A stretch of 64,000 nucleotides of DNA from Channallabes apus (lineage: Eukaryota > Chordata > Actinopteri > Siluriformes > Clariidae). Below, one piece after another: positions 12,301 to 21,187 of the stretch. A program made the position numbers and the translations under genes. Position 1 is the stretch's first letter; every line of letters begins with the position of its first letter. The stretch covers positions 1 to 64,000 of the forward strand of contig JAMASW010000031.1 of the NCBI GenBank assembly GCA_030522415.1, read 5' to 3'. The notes beneath the pieces were generated by a model. It searched no databases. It was given only the letters and a program-made list of their open reading frames with translations, and had not been told where the DNA came from.

Positions 12301-14283
12301 GCACAGAACATCTTTACCAAAGAAGGTCAGAGTCAGATGACCTTGCTGAGGAAACTGGGCTCTTTACCATTTACAAAAAGCTCATATAGGATGTTCAGGC
12401 AGTGTCGAACAGTATTTCCTTTATGGTGTAGTGTTTTGTGGAGGGAACTTGGTCATCTTTGTCTGATATAAAGTACTTGAGAAATAGGCAAGAGCAAGAT
12501 GTGTCATAGTTAGGTTGATGACTTCAGAGTAATTTTCATCCAATGGGTCTGCTAAACTTTCTTATTAAAAAAGGTACAGTGTGGTTGCTAAATACTAGTG
12601 CATGATCATGACACATTACCTGATGATTAAAATGTGGGGATGTCAGTAGTTCCACTTACTTTAACTACAGTTATTTTTGCCTTTGCATTTTGCAGTGGTG
12701 TTTTGCCTCAGCCAGAACTAAATATGGTGGAGGTAGATTTGGGGAATACAGAGGAAAACAAAGAACGACACAAAGAGGAGAGGACTACAGTTCAAAAACT
12801 GTGAGTTTGAACACCAATATTCTCCAATTCGAATAAAATTATTAAATTCTCTAAATCATTCATTTCAAAATAAATAATCTTTCAGTATTTCCAGATTTCC
12901 TGTTTTTTTTTGTCATAAAATGTGATCTGATCTTTAACTTCAAGTCAAGGGTATTGATGACATAATCTGCCTAAAATAATAAAACTTAATAAATTCTGGT
13001 CTTTTATGTACTGTATTTATTGAACATACTCAACATTTCAAAATGGTAGTAGAAGAAGTAAGTGAACCCTTGGAACTTGGCGTTTTTTTACTTATTGTGG
13101 CCACAGTCACAAAGTGTCTCCATTTCCTTAACTGCATGCTGAATTTCTAATGTCTTTGAAATAATTTTGTAACCATTTCCATCTTTATGTAAATTAACAG
13201 TTCTTGATCATAGATCCTCTCAAAGCTCATTTTGGTGAGGCATGCAAATTTAAAGATTGAGTGGTTTTTAATCAGTCAAAGTAGCTCTAGTCCACACCTT
13301 CAAACTAATTTTTTAACATGACTCCTTTTTACACTAGCACTATGATGTTTTTATGGTTGTTCCTAATAAAGACATAAAAGATCAGAATTTTTTTATTATT
13401 ATTTTAGGCACATTATATATTTCAATACTCTTGACTAAGATGAAGATCAGATCACATTTTATGATAAATTAATGCAGTAGACCATGACATGCCAAAAGTT
13501 TCACATACTTTTTCTTGCCACTGTTTGTCTGTAGGCGGCACGGTGGTGTAGTGGTTAGCACTGTCGCCTTGCACCTCCAGGGTCCGGGTTCGATTCCCGG
13601 CCAGGCTCGATTCCCGTCTCTGTGTGCATGAAGTTTGCATGTTCTCCCCGTGCTTGGTGGGTTTCCTCCGGGTACTCCGGTTTCCTCCCACAGTCCAAAG
13701 ACATGCAGATTAGGCTTGGAGAGACAGCAAACCTTCAGTCAATGGCACATATTGATGTGCCATCCTGGAGGAGTCCAGGTGTCGCCGCATACTATCGTTG
13801 TGACACTGACTGATGCCAAGTGCAAAAAAAGCGAAATACAAAAATGTCAGTTGCATCCACCTCTAAAACTATTTCTGTTTTTGTGGTCATCTCATAGTTG
13901 CCACTCTAGTGCACCTTTTGTTAATTTAATTAACACCAAAGCTGAAACAGATCATCAATCCCCTCAGCTACTTAACTGACCAGATCAATAGTTTAATTGA
14001 CATAATGCTATAGTATGATTAAAAATCCATCACTCTGAAAACAGGGTAAATCTATACTCCTCAGACCACATGACCTTTATCCAACTCTCCATAGTGCTTT
14101 GTCTTTTTTTCTGATTAACCTTACAGATACTGTAAGTGGTTTTCTTAGGCTAAATAGTCCCAATCCCTTAAATTCAATAGCCGTGAGGGTCTACTGTTGT
14201 TATTTTCTCTTTCATGATTTGATTTCTTCACTATAAAAAAATCTTCCCTCTCTTTTCTCAGGTTTTCCTTTAGAAGAAAATGA
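338..14283 (+). CDS. RILPL2: RILPL2, RILP-like protein 2 (four coding exons, spliced)
   Basis: Joining 338-631, 1309-1457, 12696-12800 and 14262-14283 gives 570 nt, 189 residues plus stop, with GT/AG borders and matching phases (0, 2, 2). The first about 98 residues form the RH1 domain (EDVYDISYIIGKDLLKL, then a coiled-coil-like acidic/basic stretch). Residues about 99-148 form the RH2 domain with DLKDPNRPRF. In the human protein the two arginines of NRPR contact the phosphothreonine of LRRK2-phosphorylated Rab8/Rab10; here they are R114 and R116. Family knowledge: a small Rab effector that also binds myosin Va and controls ciliary membrane content. Length is slightly below the human protein (about 211 residues). 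The YKSG junction and the short KLFSF tail favour RILPL2 over RILPL1. An upstream in-frame TTG at 278 is not a credible start; the ATG at 338 is. Introns are 677, 11238 and 1461 bp, the second full of transposons. Confidence 0.9.
632..1308 (+). other. RILPL2 intron 1
   Basis: Lies between donor GTGAGT at 632 and acceptor CAG at 1308. It is A+T-rich with no repeat family, RNA gene or conserved open frame that I recognise. Confidence 0.75.
1309..1457 (+). CDS. RILPL2: RILPL2 coding exon 2 (RH2 domain)
   Basis: The acceptor AG is at 1307-1308 and the donor GTATGA at 1458. It encodes residues 99-147 plus two bases of codon 148, including DLKDPNRPRFTMQELKEVL, then a helical glutamine/leucine-rich stretch ending QLYK. 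This is the conserved RH2 segment that binds phosphorylated Rab8/10 in the family. Confidence 0.9.
1458..2309 (+). other. 5' part of RILPL2 intron 2, nothing recognised
   Basis: A+T-rich intron sequence with poly-T and poly-A runs. No transposon family or conserved frame was recognised before the Tc1 relic that follows. Confidence 0.6.
2310..2607 (+). pseudogene. Tc1-like transposase N-terminal relic
   Basis: The translated segment LQRTTVRAIIHIWRKL...DLPRSGRPTKIT is the paired-type helix-turn-helix of a Tc1 transposase. It belongs to the same family as the element at 14516-16316, whose protein has the near-identical LQRTTVRAIIHKWQKH. The start is frameshifted (KVIDMYQFG lies in another frame) and the catalytic DDE part is missing. 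A hAT element begins about 20 bp downstream. Confidence 0.8.
2630..3823. mobile_element. Non-autonomous hAT-type element with 8-bp target duplication
   Basis: Inverted ends are CAGAGGTGGAAAGTAA at the left and TTACTCTTTCCACCTCTG at the right, with long A+T-rich sub-terminal repeats of ACTTGAGTA type. Flanks are GGCGCGAG (2622-2629) and GGCGTGAG (3824-3831), 7 of 8 identical, the target size expected of hAT. The interior (2860-3600) codes for nothing recognisable but holds a TATA-like CATATATAAA and a GT microsatellite. Confidence 0.75.
3309..3342. repeat. (GT)n microsatellite
   Basis: About 17 uninterrupted GT units within the hAT-type element at 2630-3823; likely length-polymorphic. Confidence 0.9.
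3915..4527 (+). pseudogene. L1-type LINE ORF1 relic
   Basis: Reading across frames, NIKIVGIPE is the RRM start of L1 ORF1 proteins. IMVRIRHDQQKEL and FPDYTNEV match the C-terminal RNA-chaperone domain (compare the VRF-KE and FPDFS-EV motifs of the family). Upstream sequence resembles the coiled-coil-to-RRM linker. Stops and frameshifts break it. The usual role is nucleic-acid binding and chaperoning during retrotransposition. ORF2 fragments follow from 5035 on the same strand, in the normal order. Confidence 0.7.
4528..5034 (+). other. L1 inter-ORF spacer, nothing coding
   Basis: T-rich sequence between the ORF1 and ORF2 relics. Fish L1 elements have a similar spacer. Short open frames on both strands here have no recognisable motif. 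Confidence 0.5.
5717..5898. repeat. Tandem duplication of a 91-bp unit inside the L1 relic
   Basis: 5717-5807 and 5808-5898 appear identical. Each copy holds L1 sequence and the start of an inserted LINE 3' tail, so the duplication came after the insertion. Confidence 0.9.
5774..5942 (+). mobile_element. 3' tail of another LINE inserted into L1
   Basis: Ends in TGTGTATGTGAAAAATAAAA followed by TTTGAATTTGAATTT. This is the same kind of end as the Rex1-like LINE at 39330-39373. It splits the L1 RT just before its YADD block. The left limit is approximate. Confidence 0.55.
6171..6839. other. Intron 2 sequence, no gene recognised
   Basis: A G+C-richer block (6240-6540) with TTCCGGGT motifs could be the promoter or 5' UTR of some mobile element. 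No protein match. A GT microsatellite lies at 6534-6562. Confidence 0.4.
6534..6562. repeat. Interrupted (GT)n microsatellite
   Basis: GT runs separated by GCGCTT; a simple repeat. Confidence 0.85.
6840..6987. mobile_element. End of a non-autonomous DNA transposon (ATATCG-rich family)
   Basis: Ends ATATCGTGCAGCCCTAG after repeated ATATCG words. This resembles a common fish hAT-type repeat that starts CAGGGCTGCACGATAT. I found no matching left end, so it is treated as a fragment. Confidence 0.45.
7214..7826. mobile_element. PIF/Harbinger-type MITE with TTA target duplication
   Basis: Ends are TGGCGCTTTTCCACTGCA and TGCAGTGGAAAAGCGCCA, perfectly complementary, flanked by TTA at 7211-7213 and 7827-7829. 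A 3-bp TWA-like target is typical of Harbinger/ISL2EU-like elements. Inner sub-terminal repeats around ACGGCACGGTTCAGTAC and TGAACCGTGCTGTGCC extend the inverted repeat. The left terminus is partly duplicated (CTTTTCCACTGCATAGTGGAA occurs twice, 7219-7270). No transposase. Confidence 0.8.
8330..8640 (-). pseudogene. THAP zinc-finger domain relic
   Basis: On the minus strand, ALPKEEHTKNEWLKF (one frame) and then PQQYNPNLVLCTRHFTDDCF...LKDGSVPSLF (another frame) match the second half of a THAP (C2CH) DNA-binding domain. CTRHF gives the last Cys and His ligands, DCF follows, and SVPSLF corresponds to the AVPT-F end. The N-terminal Cys part (DAVSCAVKV) is frameshifted. THAP domains occur in P-element-like transposases and host genes. 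Here a frameshift makes it a relic; the source is unknown. Confidence 0.65.
8651..8754. repeat. 31-bp minisatellite, about 3.3 copies
   Basis: Units begin at 8651, 8682, 8713 and 8744 (partial), with core GGGCGGGCAAGTTGTT and ACGTAGAAC. G+C-richer than its surroundings. Confidence 0.85.
9274..9720 (+). mobile_element. Tc1-like element relic, 5' end and transposase N-terminus
   Basis: The terminus CAGGGGTTGGACAATGAAAC follows a TATACACA context, as in many fish Tc1 elements. The frame from about 9471 reads EFKRGQIVGTRLAGASVTKTANLCDVSRATVS, the paired-type HTH of a Tc1 transposase. Frameshifts follow and the DDE domain and right end are absent. Confidence 0.75.
9721..10467. other. Intron 2 sequence, nothing recognised
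   Basis: No transposon family or conserved frame is recognisable in this stretch. Confidence 0.5.
10468..10712 (+). mobile_element. tRNA-derived SINE, V-SINE/HE1-like
   Basis: The tRNA-like head has A-box-like TGGTTGCTCAGTCGGTTAAG and B box GGTTCGACCCC. Then comes the conserved core TTGAGCAAGGCCCTTAACCC with CTCCAGGGG, and a tail ending TATGTGTGACAAATAA. This core is the hallmark of fish V-SINE-type elements. An RNA polymerase III origin is implied; there is no coding capacity. Confidence 0.8.
10845..11085 (-). pseudogene. piggyBac-like transposase C-terminal relic
   Basis: The minus strand reads LDY-K, GEVDNPDKLTAIYTCQ, a stop, then IKKWSVVAFYNILDVSAYNAFVLW. This matches the late catalytic-domain block of piggyBac transposases (GGVDNLDKL, then a Trp-Pro-hydrophobic helix and N-LDVSAYNAFV). 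Stops and a frameshift near 11045 show it is dead. The terminal repeat and the rest of the element were not found. Confidence 0.7.
11086..12235. other. Intron 2 sequence, nothing recognised
   Basis: No coding or repeat family was identified with confidence. It may hold more of the decayed piggyBac-like element. Confidence 0.45.
12236..12480 (+). pseudogene. Rex1/CR1-type LINE reverse-transcriptase C-terminal relic
   Basis: EVVRMYKYLELPLKDKLDWSASTEHLYQR matches the block after the RT domain in Rex1/CR1 LINEs (compare [16 protein letters not shown] in the LINE at 36497-39373). A frameshifted continuation resembles the MFYQSVVASVLFYAVVCWGG-type segment. Short and degraded. Confidence 0.65.
12696..12800 (+). 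CDS. RILPL2: RILPL2 coding exon 3
   Basis: The acceptor TTTTGCAG ends at 12695 and the donor GTGAGTTT begins at 12801. The first base completes an AGT serine codon, so the junction reads YKSG, as in vertebrate RILPL2. The rest is polar and charged (NTEENKERHKEERTTVQKL) and matches the basic/acidic linker before the C-terminus. It leaves two bases (CT) for the last exon. Confidence 0.85.
12801..14261 (+). other. RILPL2 intron 3
   Basis: Between donor GTGAGTTT at 12801 and acceptor CTCAG at 14261. Apart from a truncated SINE at 13534-13722, no feature is recognised. Confidence 0.7.
13534..13722 (+). mobile_element. 3'-truncated DANA/Mermaid-like SINE
   Basis: Starts GGCGGCACGGTGGTGTAGTG with A-box TGGTTAGCACT and B box GGTTCGATTCC. 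It continues with GTTTGCATGTTCTCCCC and GGTTTCCTCCCACAGTCCA, then stops after ATGCAGATTAGGCTT. The 3' half seen in the copies at 16023 and 29786 is missing. Confidence 0.85.
14262..14283 (+). CDS. RILPL2: RILPL2 terminal coding micro-exon (22 nt)
   Basis: A pyrimidine-rich tract and TTTTCTCAG end at 14261. Spliced to exon 3, the frame reads CTG TTT TCC TTT AGA AGA AAA TGA, giving a C-terminus KLFSFRRK. RILPL proteins end in a similar KLF-F-basic motif, so this short exon is convincing although too short for ORF finders. Stop at 14281-14283. Confidence 0.8.
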
Positions 14284-14735
14284 TGGCCCCTGACCTGCCT
14301 CTTAGAATCAGAAGCATATTTTGAAAGACTTTCATCTTCTGTATCACCAATCTGACAATATGTTTTTATATACTTAAAATTGTTCCTGTTTATTTTTTCT
14401 AAAAGAACTTTGTTCATCTAACAAGCCAGTTACTTTTAAAATGCTACACTCTGGGGACATCTAGAAAAATCGACCAGGATAAGTGAGGAACTAGTACAGT
14501 CTTTTTCTAACTATACAGTGGTGTGAAAAACTATTTGCCCCCCCCTCCTGATTTCTTATTCTTTTGCATGTTTGTCACACAAAATGTTTCTGATCTTCAA
14601 ACACATTTAACTATTAGTCAAAGATAACACAAGTAAACACAAAATGCAGTTTTTAAATGAGGGGTTTTATTATTTAGGGAGAAAAAAAATCCAAACCTAC
14701 ATGGCCCTGTGTGAAAAAGTAATTGCCCCCTGAAC

Positions 14736-15730
<995 letters not shown>

Positions 15731-16022
15731 GATGTCTAGCTTTTGAGGTGCTTTTGGTCTACTTCTCTGTGTCAGGTAGCTCCTATTTAAGTGATTTCTT
15801 GATTGAAACAGGTGTGGCTGTAATCAGGCCTGGGGGTGACTACAGAAATTGAACTCAGGTGTGATAAACCACAGTTAAGTTATTTTTTTAACAAGGGGGG
15901 CAATCACTTTTTCACATAGGGCCATGTAGATTTGGAGTTTTTTTTCTCCCTTAATAACGTAAACCTTCATTTAAAAACTGCATTTTGTGTTCAATTATGT
16001 TATCTTTGACTAATAGTTAACG

Positions 16023-16216
16023 CCCACAGTCCAAAGATATGCAGGTTAGGCTAATTGGCGTTCCCAAATTGACCGTAGTGTGTGATTGGGTGTGTGTGTA
16101 TGTGTTTGGCACCCTGTCCAGGGTGTACCCCGCCTAGTGCCCGAAGTCTCCTGGGATAGGCTCCAGGTCCCCCGCGACCCTGAACACAGGATTAAGCGGT
16201 ATAGAAAATGAATGAA
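16023..16216 (+). mobile_element. 5'-truncated DANA/Mermaid-like SINE inside the Tc1 right end
   Basis: Body starts CCCACAGTCCAAAGATATGC and ends GGATTAAGCGGTATAGAAAA plus an AATG tail. Flanked by a perfect 12-bp direct repeat TAATAGTTAACG (16011-16022 and 16217-16228), the mark of LINE-mediated insertion. Confidence 0.9.
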
Positions 16217-16336
16217 TAATAGTTAACGGTTTTTGATGAGCAGAAACATTTAAGTGTGACAAACATGCAAAAGAATAAGAAATCAGGAAGGGGGCAAATA
16301 GTTTTTCACACCACTGTATTTGGTTGCACAATTTTA

Positions 16337-16342
16337 AATAAA
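16337..16342 (+). promoter_or_regulatory. Candidate RILPL2 polyadenylation signal AATAAA
   Basis: The first clear AATAAA I see downstream of the RILPL2 stop codon lies just past the Tc1 element. None is obvious in the 233 bp between stop and transposon. Use of this site is inference. Confidence 0.35.
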
Positions 16343-16419
16343 AAGTTTTTTACCTTTGCTCTGCTTTATGGTATTAACAAAAAATATTGTTTGAAGATCT
16401 ATAAGAAGATCTAGAAGAT

Positions 16420-16530
16420 CTTCCCAGAAGAGTCGAAGATGTTATAGCTGCAAAGGAATTGGACGTTACTCAAGTTCATATGCATGTGAAGGCAGGCATG
16501 TGAATACTTTTGGCAATATTGTCTATACCA
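16420..16530. mobile_element. Fragment of a Tc1-type MITE end
   Basis: The stretch GTTCATATGCATGTGA...GTGAATACTTTTGGCAATAT resembles the common fish MITE end with ATACTTTTGGCCATATAGTG. Only one end is present. Confidence 0.35.
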
Positions 16531-17126
16531 TCCACTATCAGGTGCAATTGAAACAGCATAATCAAAGTTATTTGCTTAAATTAATTTAGGGTTTGAGTAA
16601 ATTGGTGTTCGGGTCTGTGGGACCCATTTTCATGTTTTATCAAAAGAAAAATTATACAATTAATTATTTTTCAAACTCAGACTCATTGGCCTTGGCTCAT
16701 TTTCTCTGAAGAGCATATATCAGAAAACATTTTCAACGACCACACCCTACACATTTATATTACATAGATGATATTTGGGTCCATCGGACCCAGGGCTAAT
16801 AAAAGTGTGAAAATTGTAGGTCCTGTGTACCTTCACTCTGTCCTCTTGTCTGGGACTGTAAGTATGTGTGTGAGAGTGTATGTGAGTTGTGTGAGTTTTG
16901 TGTTTTGGCCCGGTTATCCCGCACAAGGTTGCAAACATTGTCATACAACGTTGTGACAAAATTCAAGCACTGACACCTGTCTGCTCTCACATTCCTGCAT
17001 ACTTTACCCTCTGTCTTGTGGGAACCTATCTTTATTTGCTTCTATTCTATTGCATTTTTCATATCCCAAATTGGGAACCGGAGGCAATAAATATAGCTTT
17101 GTGGTTCCTTATCACAACTTATCAAG
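16531..17126 (+). other. Leader of a piggyBac-like relic, possibly with its left end
   Basis: Contains GGGTCTGTGGGACCC (about 16612) and TTTGGGTCCATCGGACCC (about 16774), palindromic words reminiscent of piggyBac-like ends in fish. No open frame is convincing before 17127. Confidence 0.35.
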
Positions 17127-17313
17127 ATGGCCAAAAGATTCTCTGTTCAGAAAACATTGCAATTGAATTTGGTGATGAATTATGCTTTTGATGATGACTT
17201 AGAGAAAGAGGATCACATTTCTGAACATTAAGAGTCTGACAGTGACTTTAAAAAAAAAGTTGAGACGTAGAACCAGCCCATCAGCAGCCAGTTCCAGAAA
17301 CAGAAGCCTGTCA
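17127..17313 (+). pseudogene. piggyBac-like transposase relic, N-terminal part
   Basis: The ATG at 17127 opens MAKRFSVQKTLQL, followed by acidic DDDLEKED and, after an in-frame TAA, ESDSD. This is the layout of piggyBac transposase N-termini (short start, then Asp/Glu/Ser-rich). The sequence stops at the left edge of the palindromic insert (17314) and resumes at 20479. Confidence 0.55.
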
Positions 17314-18122
17314 GTATGGAACGATATCGCGGACAATATTCAAATGCAATTGCAAATAGCTTTTGCAATTGCGTTTCCCATACGTGGACGCACAAAGTGT
17401 GCCATAATTCAAATGCAATTGCAAACTTTGCATTACCGTTTGCTGATTCGCCTTTGCGAGCGCACACTGACTGCCAAATTTCAAATGAAAAAACAAAGTC
17501 CATTTGCATTTGTATTTCCCAGGTCTTACACGTCATGAACCTGTCATATTTAAATAGCAAAATCAATCACCACGTTTGCTTTTTCACTTTCTCTGCGCCG
17601 CGCGTCAAGCCGGCCAAAATTCAAACGCAATCGCTAATCCATTTGCAATTGCATTTCCAACACGTTACACAGAAACCTGTCAATCAGCGTCAGGGGCGGG
17701 TCTATACTGAGGGGCGGGATTGTATGGGGAGTGACGTCACTCGCACTCGCCGACCAAGAGGGGGATATTTGAGCACTGGAGGTGAACCGAGATTATCTCA
17801 TTTGTTTATCAAGAAATAAACACACAAAAATGACAAATCGCATATTTTCTTGCTCCGGAGTGGACAGAGAAGTTTTTACAAATAAAAATATTTTTAGATC
17901 TTCTCCTGTTACAGCCTGCTGGAACTAAATCTTTCAGAAACGCTGCGTACCGGTGTTATGCGCTAAAATGCCTCCCTGCCACTGATTGCACCCCCACAAA
18001 ATCTCTGTGAAATATATGAGGACATCAAAATCAAATATTCATATTATTATTATCAAATATAATATATGAGTATTATCACGAAGCGATTTTTATTATAAAT
18101 AAGACATATAAAAATATACATG
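17314..18122 (+). repeat. Left arm (809 bp) of a long palindrome
   Basis: Begins GTATGGAACGATATCGCGG and ends AAATATACATG. Its reverse complement lies at 19670-20478 with only scattered substitutions and no indel that I could find. The arm contains repeated ATTCAAATGCAATTGC-type words. An open frame of about 167 codons is mirrored in the other arm only because the arms match. Outside lies GTCA on both sides, a possible 4-bp target duplication. Confidence 0.9.
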
Positions 18123-18124
18123 TA

Positions 18125-19667
18125 CAACCCCTGGCAAAAATTCTGGAATCACCCCTCTCAGAAGATGTTCATTCAAATGTTTAATTGTGTAGAAAAAAAA
18201 AACAAGCACATACATGCCACAAAACTATTTTCACTCAACAATCCAAACTTCTGGCTGTATAAAACACTTAAAAAAAACAAAGAAAGATAACTATAGTCAA
18301 CGACAACTGTTTTAACAACTCAAACAGAGGAAAAAAATATGGATTCACCAAATAAAAACACTACTTGTACTTTGTTGCACCACCTCTGGCTTTTATAACA
18401 GCTTGAATTCTCTGAGGCATGGATTTAACTAATGTCCAACAGTATACTTCATCAGTCTGTCTCCAGCTTTGTCTTATTGCAGTTGCCAGATCAGCTTTGC
18501 AGGTTGGAGCCTTGTCCTGGACCATTTTCTTTAATTTCTACCACAGATTTTCAATTGGATTAAGGTCCGGACTATTTGCAGGCCATGCCATTGACATTAT
18601 ATGTATTTCCTGTAGGAATGTTTTCACAGATTTTGCCCTATGGCACGATGCATTATCATCCTGAAAAATTATGCTACCATCACCAAACATCCTTTCAATT
18701 GATGGAATAAGAAAAGTGTCCAAAATCTCAACATAAACTTGTGCATTTATAGAAGATGTAATGACTGTCATGTCTCCCATACCTTTACCTGACATACAAC
18801 CCCATATCAATAATGATTGTGGAAATTTGCATGTTTTCTTCAGGCAGTTGTCTTTATTAATTTCATTGGAACGGCACCAAACAAAAGTTCCAGCATCATC
18901 ACCCTGCGCAATGCAGATTCGTGATTCATCACTGGATATAACTCTCATCCAGTCATCCGCAGTCCAAGATTGTCTTTCTTTAGCCCACTGAACCCTTGTT
19001 TTTTTCTGTTTAGATGTTAATGATGGTTTTCTTTTGGCTTTTCTGTATGTAAATCCCATTTCTTTTAGGCGATTTCTTACTGTCCGGTCACAGACATTGA
19101 CTCCACTTTCTGCCCATTTGTTCCTCATTTGTTTTGTTGTGCATTTTCTGTTTTCAAGTCATATTGCTTTAAGTCTTGGCGCTTTGATGTCTTTCTTGGT
19201 CTACCAGTACGCTTCCCTTTTACAACCTTTCCATTTGATTTGTACTTGGTCCAGATTTTAGACACAGCTGACTGGGAACAACCAAGAAGTTTGATAATTC
19301 TCTCCTTTGTTTCAACTCACATCTCTCGTGTTGGAGCTATGAGTTATGTCAATCATCTTGGTTCAACACATCCCTAATGTGTGCAAGCACTCTTTTTTAA
19401 CTGTAGACTAATTAGCAGTTGTAGAAATGCAAAGTGCATGGTGATTCCATATTTTTTTCCTCTGTTTGAGCTGTTAAAACAGTTGTCGTTGACTATAGTT
19501 ATCTTTCTTTGTTTTTTTTAAAAAGTGTTTTATACAGCCAGAAGTTTGGATTGTTGAGTGAAAATAGTTTTGTGGCATGTATGTGCTTGTTTTTTTTTTC
19601 TACACAATTAAACATTTGAATGAACATCTTCTGAGAGGGGTGATTCCAGAATTTTTGCCAGGGGTTG
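18125..19667. mobile_element. Tc1-like transposon at the exact centre of the palindrome
   Basis: Ends CAACCCCTGGCAAAAATT and AATTTTTGCCAGGGGTTG, with terminal inverted repeats of about 210 bp, flanked by TA (18123-18124 and 19668-19669). Without the element and one TA the site would read ATACATGTACATGTAT, itself the centre of the dyad. The transposase is on the minus strand. Confidence 0.9.
18361..19350 (-). pseudogene. Tc1 transposase, broken
   Basis: The HTH/GRPRK linker region (19130-19350) is frameshifted. The long open part (19128-18538) starts MRNKWAESGVNVCDRTVRNR. It holds SSDES (first catalytic Asp), FQDDNASCHRAKSV (second Asp) and SPDLNPIENLW (catalytic Glu). An in-frame TAG follows at about 18540, where a Trp codon is usual. 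The frame then continues KLKKMVQDKAP... to the natural end ARGGATKYK at 18361. A different family from the 14516 element. Confidence 0.85.
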
Positions 19668-19669
19668 TA

Positions 19670-20478
19670 CATGTATATTTTTCTATTTCTTATTTATAAT
19701 AAAAATCGCTTCGTGATAATAATCATATATTATATTTGATAATAATAATATGAATATTTGATTGTGATGTCCTCATATATTTGACAGAGATTTTGTGGGG
19801 GTGCAATCAGTGGCAGGGAGGCATTTTAGCGCATAACACCGGTACGCAGCGTTTCTGAAAGATTTAGCTCCAGCAGGTTGTAACAGGAGAAGATCTAAAA
19901 ATATTTTTATTTGTAAAAACTTCTCTGTCCACTCCGGAGCAAGAAAATATGCGATTTGTCATTTTTCTGTGTTTATTTCTTGATAAACAAATGAGATAAC
20001 CTCGGTTCACCTCCAGTGCTCAAATATCCCCCTCTTGGTCGGCGAGTGCGAGTGACGTCACTCCCCATACAATCCCGCCCCACAGTATAGACCCGCCCCT
20101 GACGTTGATTGACAGGTTTCTGTGTAACGTGTTGGAAATGCAATTGCAAATGGATTAACGATTGCGTTTGAATTTTGGCCGGCTTGACGCGCGGCGCAGA
20201 GAAAGTGAAAAAGCAAACGTGGTGATTGATTTTGCTATTTAAATATGACAGGTTCATGACGTGTAAGACCTGGGAAATACAAATGCAAATGGACTTTGTT
20301 TTTTCATTTGAAATTTGGCAGTCAGTGTGCGCTCGCAAAGGCGAATCAGCAAACGGTAATGCAAAGTTTGCAATTGCATTTGAATTATGGCACACTTTGT
20401 GCGTCCACGTATGGGAAACGCAATTGCAAATGCTATTTGCAATTGCATTTGAATATTGTCCGCGATATCGTTCCATAC
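19670..20478 (-). repeat. Right arm (809 bp) of the long palindrome
   Basis: Reverse complement of 17314-18122, the same length to the base. Visible differences are single substitutions, for example GAGATTATC against GAGGTTATC. It ends CGATATCGTTCCATAC, then GTCA. Confidence 0.9.
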
Positions 20479-20670
20479 GTCAGCAGCTAGCAAGTGAAAA
20501 AAATATGGATGTCAAAAAAAGTCTTCTTGTCCAAGCAATGAGCCACCCTGCATGGCTGCCAATGTGATAAGAATGCAACCAGGGCCAACAGGGATGGCAG
20601 TTTCTCATGTATAGGATTTCAAGCCATCTTTTGAGCTTTTTGTCCCAGATTAAATCCAGAAAATTATTAC
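20479..20670 (+). pseudogene. piggyBac-like transposase relic, resumed after the insertion
   Basis: After the palindrome the + strand reads NVIRMQPGPTGMAVSHV, a stop, then FKPSFELFVPD and IQKII. These match the start of the piggyBac transposase core (ENIIRM-PGPT, FELF, I-KII). Stops and frameshifts are present and the catalytic Asp blocks are missing. Together with 17127-17313 it shows one element split by a 3165-bp insert. Confidence 0.65.
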
Positions 20671-20980
20671 AATAATTAAGAATTACAAAAAATTATCTAG
20701 GTAAAATCTTCTGCCTCGAAGTTTCATTTTAATTAATTTTAAAAGCTTGTGTTATGTTTTTGCGCAATTATTTGTTTGGCGTGACAGCACGCTTCCAGAT
20801 GCAAGGCCAGTAACCATAGACGAAGAAGAAGTGCTTACGGCACCCACAAAGCGGAAGGAGACGCAAACAGTTCGCTGTGTATTGATTTGGTTTGATCTGT
20901 TGCGGGCTGCAAAATGGAAGGGAGCAATAAATTTAGATTACACAATTACACAAAGGTGTAAAGATCACTCAGGAGACCAA
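20671..20980. other. Spacer between piggyBac relic and Harbinger element
   Basis: A+T-rich then mixed sequence; nothing recognised. Confidence 0.5.
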
Positions 20981-21187
20981 GGGCCTCATGTACAAAGACT
21001 TGCGTTGAATTCATATTAAAATATTGCGTACGGACAAAGCTGTAAATGTGCGTACGCAGTAAAAAAATCTGATGTATGAAACACTGCGTACGCGGAATCC
21101 CACGCAGATTCTCTTTGTACATCCGAATTATCGTGAAATTGAGCGCACGTTTACGAGTGCCCTCCCTGCCTCCTCCCCCGTATAAAT

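Noticed and set aside
13395..13440. Alternative last exon of RILPL2 after TTATTTTAG at 13407
   Set aside because: It would give a C-terminus LHIIYFNTLD with no similarity to RILPL proteins. The 14262 exon fits the family.
13534..13722. tRNA gene
   Set aside because: The A and B boxes belong to a SINE head. No clover-leaf with an acceptor stem closes.
16747..16990. Overlapping short frames around the GTGTGAGAGTGTATG stretch
   Set aside because: They derive from simple repeats and the piggyBac-like leader; no conserved motif.
17316..20476. Two identical 167-codon frames (MERYRGQ...) in opposite orientation
   Set aside because: They are mirror copies in the arms of a palindrome made of low-complexity ATTCAAATGC words. 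No domain is recognisable.
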